In this document: piece after piece, positions 56,678 to 64,000 of the stretch
Layout of the letters: each line of letters opens with the position of its first letter
Position numbering within the stretch: the stretch's first letter is position 1
DNA from: Daucus carota subsp. sativus
Taxonomy: Eukaryota; Streptophyta; Magnoliopsida; Apiales; Apiaceae
DNA length: 64,000 nt
NCBI RefSeq assembly: GCF_001625215.2
Contig: NC_030387.2
Span: 27,044,517-27,108,516, forward strand
Direction of reading: 5' to 3'
Translations under genes and position numbers: made by a program
Notes under the pieces: model-generated
The model's database searches: none
The model's input: the letters and a program-made list of their open reading frames with translations, nothing else
What the model was told of the DNA's origin: nothing

Positions 56678-57005
56678 GGCTTCACCACTTCATTTGTTCA
56701 ATGTTCATTGCCTTGTAAACTTTCAAGTTGTTTGTAACTTGCTATTCGTTAAATCCACAGTTTCCTGTGCTTTGATCATTCGGTTGTTTTAATCACTAAA
56801 CTAGAATACATCCTGTCGAATTTATTCTACGAACTAGTGGACATTAAAACGAACCATATTAATTATATAACGACTTAAAAATTGTTATATTAATTAATTT
56901 AAATCTGATTAACAAGTTAAACTCCAATCAGATTATTCCGCCGCGATTATTTTGTGACGATTGTATTCAACCCCCCCTTCTACAATCGTATCTGGACCTA
57001 ACAAT

Positions 57006-57017
57006 TGGCATCAGAGC
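57006..57017 (+). promoter_or_regulatory. Primer binding site of the Sirevirus
   Basis: tggcatcagagc, two bases after the LTR. It differs at one base from the canonical plant methionine-tRNA complement tggtatcagagc. Confidence 0.8.
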
Positions 57018-57291
57018 AGTTGATACCATTTTCAGTATCAGATCCTATACACACTCTGTAACGTCCAAATATTTTTTATTCGAATTAATTTTATTCCAAA
57101 AATTAATTTTGATTTAAAATATTTTTTCTTTCAAAAATCCAAATCTCTCCAAACACTATTCACTTCAATTTCAAATATTTTTTAATTCGAATTAATTTTT
57201 TTTTTTAAAAAAAAATTAATTTTGATTTAAAATATTTTTCTTTCAGTAATCCAAATCTCATCCAAACACTATTCATTTTAATCTTTAAAAA

Positions 57292-59745
57292 ATGAGTACG
57301 CAAAAGATCAGTAGCATTAAAATCCCACCGTTCAGCCAGGAACACTTTGGCCTATGGAAGAGGCACATGTTCCTATTCCTCCGCACTGCGAACAGAAAAT
57401 ACATCGGGATTTTGGACAAAGGTGTTACTACTCCGATGAAGGTCATTTTAGCACACGAAGAGGATGGTGTGTTGATACCTCATCAGGTCATTCCGAAAGA
57501 ACTTTCTGAGTACACCGATGAAGAGAGTGATCAAATGAACTTAGATGATGCTCTTCAACTAATCTTGGTTGAATCTCTAAATCCAGTGATGTACAATGCT
57601 GTTGTAAATTGTACGAACGCCAAGCAAATCTGGGATACATTAGAGATTATCAATGAAGGCTCAGAGGAAGTTAGGGAAAACAAGAAAGAGATACTGATGG
57701 CTCAGTATGAACAGTTTGGTTCCCATCCCGGTGAAGGGATTTCAGAAGTATTTATCAGACTTAATAATTTGATAAATAATTTAAATCTGAATGGGAAATT
57801 CTACGACAAGAAAGAAGTCAACTTGAAGTTTCTCTTGACCCTTCCCGAACATCTGGAACACAGAATCACTGCCATCAGGGAAAGCAGAGATCTGCATGAG
57901 ATTTCTCTGGAAAGACTCTACGGAGTTTTGAAAACTTATGAACTGGAGCAAGTTCAGAGTAAACAGAGATATGGCTGGGGTAAAACACAGAACCATTCGA
58001 GAGCTCTAGTTGTTGAGTCACCTGTACTGGAAGAAAAGAAGAAGGATGTTGTTGTTCCTTCTAAGACTACTCAGGAGCTTGTTGTACCTGAGATGGGTCA
58101 GACTGCTTCTTCCAGTGGTGACGAAGAGTTCTATACAATGGAAGAGCTTGAACTGTTAGAAGATCAATCTCTATCCCTGTTTGCCAAGAAGTTTGGAAAC
58201 ATGAGATTCAGGAAGAACCCCTCCTACAAGTACAAACCTACTGTCAACAAGTTTCAAAAAGGAGGTTATTCATCTTCTACAAGCAAAGGAGGATACAAGA
58301 CTGGGATGGTGGACAGAAGCAAGTTCAAATGCTTCAATTGTGGTGAACCTGGACATTTTGCAACTGAATGCAAACAGCCCAAGGTTCAAGGAAAAAGAAA
58401 AGATTCGTATGATGAGCTGAAGCAGAAGTATGATGCACTGGTTAGAAAGCATCATGGTACTTCTGGAAGTCAAAGCTTCAAGAGCAAATCATATCTAGCA
58501 GAAGGGAAAAGCTGGGATGATACAGATAGTGATGAAGAAGAGCAGATTGGGAATGTTGCTCTCATGGCTAATGCTGGATCATCTTCACCTCCTCCTGCTG
58601 GAAGCTTTCAGGTAGATCCTACATGCCCTAAACTTTTTATGCAATTAGGACTTGAAAGAGATGATGCTATTAAAAGGTTGAAAGCTGCCAATCTTAAAAT
58701 TGATACTTTAGTCTTGGATATTCATGCTTATAAAATGAATGAGATGAAAGTATTAAAACCTAAAATAGAACAATTGACTATGGATTTAGGATTACAATGT
58801 GCTAAAGTCAAAGTTCTAGAGAAAGGTGAGATTGCTTTAAGACTTCAGCTAGACGAAGAGAAAGTGAAATGTAAAGCCTTTAAGGATGCCTCCATGATAG
58901 TCAAAGAACTTAATGATAAACAAGAGATCAAGAGAACTGTTGGAATAGGCTTTGACTATAACAAATCTGTAGGTAAGGCTAGTAACATTACTCCCTTTAA
59001 GAAGAGTGCAAAGGAGAGAGGAATTCCTTTTGTTTTGAAAGATTCCCCTCAACCTTTGTTTAAGGCCTCAGAAGCTGAACCTCTGTTAGAAACTCCTGTT
59101 GTCATTAAATATGAACTCAAACAGGAAGACCTTAAAATGAAAGAGAGTAATGAGAAGAAAGATGAGATCCCGACATCACTAAAACCAATCAAAGTGAAAG
59201 GCAATGTTAGGTTGCCTAAAGCTGGTTTAGGTGTCAACTCTGAAAGAACCAAATTCAACAAGCCTAATAGTTTTGTGAATAGTAAGAACAAGAACAATAG
59301 ATGTCATTCTACTGAGAACTTTAAATCTGATAATAAGGTTAGAGTAGAATCTATTGATGTTCCTACTACTATGACTGATACTCCTGTTGTTCCTGCTTTT
59401 GATGCATGTCATAAATACTGTGGTGTTGATAATTGTATGACTTGTGCTTTCAACTTGATGTCTGCTTATTTTAAAAATTTGCATGCGAAAAATGAAAACA
59501 CATCACCTAGACAACACACAAACAACAAGCATGCTAGATCAAAGACTGCTAGTCCTTCTCACAAGAGAAAGGAAACTTATGTTCCAAAGCCTAAAACCAA
59601 GGTTTATAAGGCTGTTGTTAAGGAAGTAAGTTCAGTCAAATCTGAACCAAGTATCAGTCCAAGGGGCTCTGTTGTTACACCTGATAGAAATCAGTTTTTT
59701 AAGTTTGCTGGACCCAATCAAGTGTGGGTCCCAAAGAATGTCTAA
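57292..59745 (+). CDS. gag: Gag of the Sirevirus
   Basis: 817 residues from ATG (MSTQKISSIKIPPFSQ) to TAA at 59743. The first third is the copia gag core (FGLWKRHMFLFLRTANRKY, NAKQIWDTLEIINEGSEEV, LNNLINNLNLNGKFYDKKE and LPEHLEHRITAI). A CCHC zinc knuckle, CFNCGEPGHFATEC, is at about residues 347-360. A long C-terminal half is rich in charged coiled segments (about 440-580) and Lys/Ser, ending GPNQVWVPKNV. The length is well above ordinary copia gag and matches Sireviruses, where the long gag is typical. The protein packages the RNA in the particle. The leader of about 275 bases after the primer site is very AT-rich with a long T/A run. The frame is fully open, and pol follows in the same frame after the stop. 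Confidence 0.93.
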   Translation: MSTQKISSIKIPPFSQEHFGLWKRHMFLFLRTANRKYIGILDKGVTTPMKVILAHEEDGVLIPHQVIPKELSEYTDEESDQMNLDDALQLILVESLNPVMYNAVVNCTNAKQIWDTLEIINEGSEEVRENKKEILMAQYEQFGSHPGEGISEVFIRLNNLINNLNLNGKFYDKKEVNLKFLLTLPEHLEHRITAIRESRDLHEISLERLYGVLKTYELEQVQSKQRYGWGKTQNHSRALVVESPVLEEKKKDVVVPSKTTQELVVPEMGQTASSSGDEEFYTMEELELLEDQSLSLFAKKFGNMRFRKNPSYKYKPTVNKFQKGGYSSSTSKGGYKTGMVDRSKFKCFNCGEPGHFATECKQPKVQGKRKDSYDELKQKYDALVRKHHGTSGSQSFKSKSYLAEGKSWDDTDSDEEEQIGNVALMANAGSSSPPPAGSFQVDPTCPKLFMQLGLERDDAIKRLKAANLKIDTLVLDIHAYKMNEMKVLKPKIEQLTMDLGLQCAKVKVLEKGEIALRLQLDEEKVKCKAFKDASMIVKELNDKQEIKRTVGIGFDYNKSVGKASNITPFKKSAKERGIPFVLKDSPQPLFKASEAEPLLETPVVIKYELKQEDLKMKESNEKKDEIPTSLKPIKVKGNVRLPKAGLGVNSERTKFNKPNSFVNSKNKNNRCHSTENFKSDNKVRVESIDVPTTMTDTPVVPAFDACHKYCGVDNCMTCAFNLMSAYFKNLHAKNENTSPRQHTNNKHARSKTASPSHKRKETYVPKPKTKVYKAVVKEVSSVKSEPSISPRGSVVTPDRNQFFKFAGPNQVWVPKNV

Positions 59746-59757
59746 TCAAGTTGTCTT

Positions 59758-62700
59758 TTGCAGGGTGCCAGTGGAATTGTTCGTGTTACCTGGGTGCTTG
59801 ACAGTGGAGCGTCAATGCACATGACTGGCAACAAATCCCTGCTGGAGGACATAAGAGAAGGAGCTGGCCCTACAGTCAGTTTTGCTGATAATAGCAAAGG
59901 TCGTACTGTGGGATATGGCAAGTACAAAATTGGAAGGATCATCATAGAAGATATTGCAATAGTTGAAGGACTTCAACATAATCTCCTGAGTGTCAGTCAA
60001 TTCTGTGACAAAGGATATTATGTTCATTTTGAAAAGGAGATATGTATCATTAAACATATCAAGGATAAGCGTCCTTCGCTATGTGGCATAAGGAAAGGCA
60101 ATATATTCGTAGCTGATTTATCTTCAGGACCAGGAAACGAAGTTCACTGTTTCTACGCCAAAGCATCTGCTGAAGATAGTTGGTTATGGCATAAGAAGCT
60201 CTCACACCTCAACTTCAAAACCATGAACTCTCTAGTCAAGAGAGATCTAGTGAGAGGTTTGCCTTCCCTGGAATTCTCATCTGATGATCTTTGTGAAGCT
60301 TGTCAGAAAGGAAAAGCGAAGAGAGCATCTCACAAAGGCAAAACCATCAATACCATTACAGATCCACTTCATTTGTTACATATGGATCTGTTTGGCCCTG
60401 TAAATGTTGCATCCATTGATGGAGGAAGATATGCCTTGGTTATTGTGGATGACTTCTCAAAATTTACTTGGGTTTACTTCCTGGCTTCTAAGGATGAAAC
60501 CCCGTTGACAGTGATTGATCATATAAAGTTAGTTGAATTGGATAAAGGTGTGCCAGTCAAAGCTGTAAGGTCAGACAATGGCACAGAATTCAAGAATCAA
60601 ACTCTAATCAACTTTTACTCTGAAAAGGGAATTAGAAGGCAGTATTCAGCACCAAGGACTCCACAACAGAATGGAGTCGTCGAAAGAAAAAATCGTACAT
60701 TGATTGAAGCTGCAAGGACTATGATTGCTGAAGCGAAGCTTCCTCTGTACTTTTGGGCTGAAGCTGTGTCTACTGCCTGCTATACCCAGAATAGAACTTT
60801 GATCAATAAGGATCATATGAAAACTCCATTTCATCTGTATAACAACAAGAAACCTTATGTCAAACATCTTCATGTCTTTGGATCCAAGTGTTATGTTCTC
60901 AAGGATGGTGAAGAGAACTTGAACAAGTTTGAACCAAAGGCATCTGAAGCAATTTTTGTTGGTTATACAAACAATGCTTATAGAGTTTTTGTAATTGATA
61001 CTCTGTCAGTGAAAGTTAGTGTCAATGTCACATTTGATGACACTAAACTACCAAGTTTACAATCTGCTGATCCATCTGAATCTCTGAAGTTTGATAACTA
61101 TCCAGATTCTGATTCAGATGATGATGTGACACCTGAGGTTGCAACAGGTGATGACAACAATGATAATGATCCAGGCAATGGTGGAGGAAATGGCAATAAT
61201 GCTGGAGATTCCACTAATGCTAGTGGTGGATCATCAAGTCAACCTGGCAACAGCTCAGGGGGAGCTGGTGGATCAACTAGTCATACACATCAGCCTAATG
61301 ATGATACTGCTAAATCATCAAGGACACAACTTCCAAGGGAAAGGATTTGGAGCAGAGATCATCCCTTTGATCTGATTATTGGTGATCCTGATGTTGGTGT
61401 AAGAACTAGAAGTGCTACGACAAATGAATGTCTATTCTCTGGTTTTCTTTCACAATTAGAACCAAAGAAAATAGATGAAGCACTTGCTGATCCTGATTGG
61501 GTTCTTGCCATGCAAGAAGAACTCAATCAATTTGAGAGACAAGAAGTCTGGGCCCTGGTTCCAAGACCAAAAGGAAAATCTACTATTGGAGCTAGATGGG
61601 TCTTCCGTAACAAGTTAGATGGTGATGGCATTGTTGTGAGAAACAAAGCCAGACTGGTTGCAAAAGGTTATTCTCAGGAAGAAGGAATTGATTACGATGA
61701 AACCTATGCTCCAGTTGCTCGTCTTGAAGCCATCAGAATATTTCTTGCATTTGCTGCACACTCCAACTTTCGAGTTTATCAGATGGATGTGAAAAGTGCA
61801 TTTCTGAATGGAAAGCTGGAAGAAGAAGTATATCTGGAACAGCCCCCTGGCTTTGAAAATCCAGAATTTGCTGATTTTGTGTACTTCCTATTCAAAGCTG
61901 TCTATGGGCTTAAGCAGTCACCAAGAACATGGTATGACACCCTCTCTGAATTTTTGATTGAAAATAAATTTACTAGAGGTGTCATAGACAAAACTCTCTT
62001 TTACAAATTGCATGATAATGATATGATATTTGTTCAAATATATGTTGATGATATTATATTTGGTTCTACTAACGATAACTTGTGCAAGAGGTTTGCTAAG
62101 TTAATGCAGAGTAATTATGAGATGAGTATGATGGGTGAACTATCCTACTTCCTTGGTCTTCAAGTAAGCCAAAAGGAAGATGGAATATTCATTTGCCAGT
62201 CAAAGTATGTCAGAGATCTTCTAAGAAAGTTCAATCTAGAAGACTCTTCTCCGGCAAAGACACCCATGGCCACTGCCACAAAGCTTGACCAGGATAAATC
62301 TGGTAAGAAAGTTGATATCACAAGCTATCGAGGTATGATTGGCTCATTACTTTATCTTACTGCAAGTAGACCAGATATCATGTTTGCAACATGTTTATGT
62401 GCTAGGTTTCAGGCTGATCCTAAGGAATCACATCTTATAGCCGTCAAAAGAATCTTTAGATATCTTAAGGGTACACCTGGTTTAGGTATTTGGTACCCTA
62501 AGAATACTGGTTTTGACTTAACCGGCTATACAGATTCTGATTATGCAGGTTGCAGGATTGATAGAAAGAGTACGTCTGGAAGCTGTCAATTTCTAGGACG
62601 TCGGTTGGTTTCCTGGTACAGCAAGAAGCAACACTCTGTGTCCACTTCTACTGCTGAAGCTGAGTACATTGCTGCTGGCAGTTGCTGTGCTCAGATTCTC

Positions 62701-62985
62701 TGGATCAGGAATCAATTAAATGATTATGGTATTTCTGTCAACAAAATTCCAATATTTTGTGACAATACCAGTGCCATAGCCATTTCAAACGATCCAGTGC
62801 AACACTCCCGGACCAAGCACATAGATATCAGGTATCATTTTATTCGAGAACATGTCATGAATGGAACTGTGGTGTTACATTTTGTACCCACAGCTGATCA
62901 AATTGCTGACATCTTCACTAAACCACTTGATGAATCCACTTTCTCTAAGTTGGTTTGTGAGCTAGGGATGTTAAATATGCCATGA
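59758..62985 (+). CDS. pol: Pol of the Sirevirus (protease, integrase, reverse transcriptase, RNase H)
   Basis: 1075 residues with no in-frame ATG at the beginning. It is in the same frame as gag, four codons past the gag stop, so it is expected to be made as a readthrough or otherwise extended product. Order: aspartic protease ([11 protein letters not shown], about residue 14), GAG-pre-integrase zinc motif ([10 protein letters not shown] ... CEACQKGK, about 144-187), integrase ([20 protein letters not shown] and [11 protein letters not shown], about 208-320), a hydrophilic Gly/Ser/Asn hinge (about 440-520), reverse transcriptase ([26 protein letters not shown], and the catalytic YVDD at about 762), and RNase H ([19 protein letters not shown] and IFCDNTSAI) ending CELGMLNMP. 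All catalytic landmarks are present and the frame is uninterrupted, so this copy could still be functional. Confidence 0.95.
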   Translation: MQGASGIVRVTWVLDSGASMHMTGNKSLLEDIREGAGPTVSFADNSKGRTVGYGKYKIGRIIIEDIAIVEGLQHNLLSVSQFCDKGYYVHFEKEICIIKHIKDKRPSLCGIRKGNIFVADLSSGPGNEVHCFYAKASAEDSWLWHKKLSHLNFKTMNSLVKRDLVRGLPSLEFSSDDLCEACQKGKAKRASHKGKTINTITDPLHLLHMDLFGPVNVASIDGGRYALVIVDDFSKFTWVYFLASKDETPLTVIDHIKLVELDKGVPVKAVRSDNGTEFKNQTLINFYSEKGIRRQYSAPRTPQQNGVVERKNRTLIEAARTMIAEAKLPLYFWAEAVSTACYTQNRTLINKDHMKTPFHLYNNKKPYVKHLHVFGSKCYVLKDGEENLNKFEPKASEAIFVGYTNNAYRVFVIDTLSVKVSVNVTFDDTKLPSLQSADPSESLKFDNYPDSDSDDDVTPEVATGDDNNDNDPGNGGGNGNNAGDSTNASGGSSSQPGNSSGGAGGSTSHTHQPNDDTAKSSRTQLPRERIWSRDHPFDLIIGDPDVGVRTRSATTNECLFSGFLSQLEPKKIDEALADPDWVLAMQEELNQFERQEVWALVPRPKGKSTIGARWVFRNKLDGDGIVVRNKARLVAKGYSQEEGIDYDETYAPVARLEAIRIFLAFAAHSNFRVYQMDVKSAFLNGKLEEEVYLEQPPGFENPEFADFVYFLFKAVYGLKQSPRTWYDTLSEFLIENKFTRGVIDKTLFYKLHDNDMIFVQIYVDDIIFGSTNDNLCKRFAKLMQSNYEMSMMGELSYFLGLQVSQKEDGIFICQSKYVRDLLRKFNLEDSSPAKTPMATATKLDQDKSGKKVDITSYRGMIGSLLYLTASRPDIMFATCLCARFQADPKESHLIAVKRIFRYLKGTPGLGIWYPKNTGFDLTGYTDSDYAGCRIDRKSTSGSCQFLGRRLVSWYSKKQHSVSTSTAEAEYIAAGSCCAQILWIRNQLNDYGISVNKIPIFCDNTSAIAISNDPVQHSRTKHIDIRYHFIREHVMNGTVVLHFVPTADQIADIFTKPLDESTFSKLVCELGMLNMP

Positions 62986-63454
62986 TTCTCTTTGTATATT
63001 TTATATATTTGTTTTATATATTATTATATATTTTTGTGAATTTTCAGTGTAATTATATGTATTTTATTAGATTTTATATAATTGTTTGTAAATTATCTGA
63101 TAATTTTCTGTGTAATTATGCATGTTCATATATGTCTCTTTTAATTTTCTAAGTGCTGCACACTCCCCTGTATTATTTATCAAGCATTTAGATGATTATT
63201 TGTGTCTATCTTGTATTTTTCAAAATTAATTAAGCATAAATATTAGTTTTTAAGTTAATTCATTTTAATGAATTAAAGTTAAATTCATAAATATTTATAT
63301 TTAATTAAAGTTGAATTTTACAGAATATTTGTGTAATATTTTAGATATTATTTGTATTAGATTTTTGATTTTATGTGTAAAAGGGTTTTATTTCAAAAGA
63401 AAGTCAAAAATCATAATATTTGTATTTATTTTTTCGTTTTTATTCTTTTAAAAC
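62986..63454. other. AT-rich region after pol
   Basis: Nearly pure A/T sequence directly after the pol stop. No env-like frame continues here. It leads into the second palindrome array. Confidence 0.5.
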
Positions 63455-63762
63455 TCGGTATGACATTGTTCAAAATGTCATACCGTGTGCTTATTTCTGT
63501 TAATTTCCGTCGGTATGACAATTATCGATTGTCATACGAGTTCTGTGTTACTTCGGTATGACAAACTTTGCTTTGTCATATTAACGTTTCAGTGGTGTAT
63601 CCTATACGCTTCAAAACCTCGGCATGACAATCGTAAGGATTGTCATACCGAGTCTTTTATTCACCTACCACACGACGTATCAAAACCTCGGTATGACAAT
63701 CTTAAGCATTGTCATACCGAAGTCAAAATCCCCTATGACAATGCTTATCATTGTCATACCCG
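63455..63762 (+). repeat. Array of six palindromes (cggtatgacaat ... attgtcataccg) downstream of pol
   Basis: Six inverted pairs of about 30 bases follow one another, for example cggtatgacatt/aatgtcataccg, cggtatgacaat/attgtcatacga, cggcatgacaatc/gattgtcataccg and cggtatgacaatc/cattgtcataccg. The core is the same as in the 5' LTR array, but here nearly every site is a complete two-armed palindrome. A TATA-like tatatatacaca follows at about 63775-63786, as in the LTR. Confidence 0.92.
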
Positions 63763-63774
63763 CTGTTTAATTCA

Positions 63775-63786
63775 TATATATACACA
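63775..63786 (+). promoter_or_regulatory. TATA-like element after the 3' palindrome array
   Basis: tatatatacaca within ttcatatatatacacactgcc lies about 13 bases after the last palindrome. The spacing resembles that between array and TATA box in the 5' LTR. A CT-rich stretch follows. Whether it starts a transcript cannot be seen. Confidence 0.35.
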
Positions 63787-64000
63787 CTGCCGAAATACAC
63801 ACAACTCCATTGTTTCTTCGCCGAGTTTTTCAAGTTTTCTCGTTATAAACTTGCTGGTTACTCTCTTTTCAAGCTTAAATCGCTTGCTGGTTACTGATTT
63901 ATCAAGTTCTAAGCCGTTATAATGCCAAATTTTTCTTAAAAATCAAACCCTCGTTCACGATTTCGAGGCTGTAATACGCGACTCTTGCTCGAATTTGGGA

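Larger units (their letters stand above)
55555..57003 (+). repeat. 5' LTR of a Sirevirus-type copia element
   Basis: 1449 bases from tgttaagcct to ggacctaaca, with TG/CA ends and an inverted terminal tgtta/taaca. It is directly followed by a methionine-tRNA-type primer site. The left edge is inferred from the terminal match and from its position where the hAT coding sequence stops. The LTR holds a palindrome array (56238-56655), a TATA box (56669-56677) and a C-run and CT-rich 3' end. Confidence 0.8.
55555..64000 (+). mobile_element. Sirevirus (SIRE/Maximus-like) Ty1/copia retrotransposon, 3' end outside the window
   Basis: The order is LTR, primer site, large gag, pol with protease-integrase-RT-RNase H, then a long AT-rich 3' region. 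The large gag, the long LTR, the copia-type domain order (integrase before RT), and the palindrome arrays all fit the Sirevirus lineage. No copy of the LTR start (tgttaagcctatttg) occurs after pol, so the 3' LTR must lie beyond 64000. Both large frames are open except for one stop between gag and pol, so the element may be young. No env-like frame follows directly after pol in the window. Confidence 0.85.

Noticed and set aside
62986..63454. Env-like gene directly after Sirevirus pol
   Set aside because: All frames are closed by stops within a short distance in this A/T-rich stretch. If the element has such a gene it lies beyond the window.
63485..63922. 145-codon plus-strand frame with repeated RYDN/CHT words
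   Set aside because: It is simply the translation of the palindrome array. The repeated words follow the repeated DNA and no protein family is recognisable.

Overview
This is a plant nuclear window. It has spliced genes with GT-AG introns, plant-type ribosomal and CK2-beta genes, AT-rich spacers and many plant transposon families (Sirevirus and other copia, Ty3/gypsy, TRIM, CACTA, hAT, Mutator-like, Tourist and Stowaway MITEs). The gene models point to a eudicot. A member of the carrot family or another asterid would fit, but nothing I can read settles the species.

Left part (1-13.4 kb): the 3' end of a translation initiation factor eIF4G gene (+), a complete five-exon ribosomal protein L37a (eL43) gene (+) and a complete three-exon MORN-repeat membrane protein gene (-). 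The L37a gene carries two nested transposable elements and a 29-C homopolymer in its second intron. A Tourist-like MITE with a 1.2 kb Mutator-like element inside it lies between eIF4G and L37a.

Middle (15.5-29.9 kb): a direct tandem segmental duplication of about 5 kb. Each copy carries a complete five-exon casein kinase II regulatory subunit (CK2-beta) gene on the minus strand, and each predicts 289 residues. Each copy has since gained its own MITE. The 3.9 kb spacer between them holds a decayed copia pol fragment and several short repeat tracts.

Right-middle (31.9-45.8 kb): a three-level transposon nest. A decayed Ty3/gypsy element (31888-45831, minus, target duplication ataaa) was invaded by a gag-only element with 351 bp LTRs (33655-43458, minus, target duplication ctagt). 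That element was in turn invaded by a CACTA element (34960-40913, target duplication gat). The gag-only element carries a 13-unit tandem array whose units can fold back on themselves. The CACTA retains a spliced TnpA-like gene and a collapsed TnpD-like ORF.

Right end (47.5-64 kb): a GH17 beta-1,3-glucanase gene broken by a 1213 bp TRIM element whose two 373 bp LTRs are identical. Independently, the copy has lost its presumed proton-donor glutamate. After it come a solo-LTR candidate, a tiny SMART/TRIM-like element, two MITEs and a frameshifted hAT transposase pseudogene. The pseudogene is cut off by a Sirevirus-type copia retrotransposon with a 1449 bp 5' LTR and open gag and pol frames. The Sirevirus has palindrome arrays in its 5' LTR and downstream of pol, and it runs off the right edge of the window.

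The functional genes are ordinary housekeeping genes. The interest lies in the duplication, the gene broken by a very young TRIM, the dated nest of elements, and the palindrome and hairpin arrays inside the retroelements.
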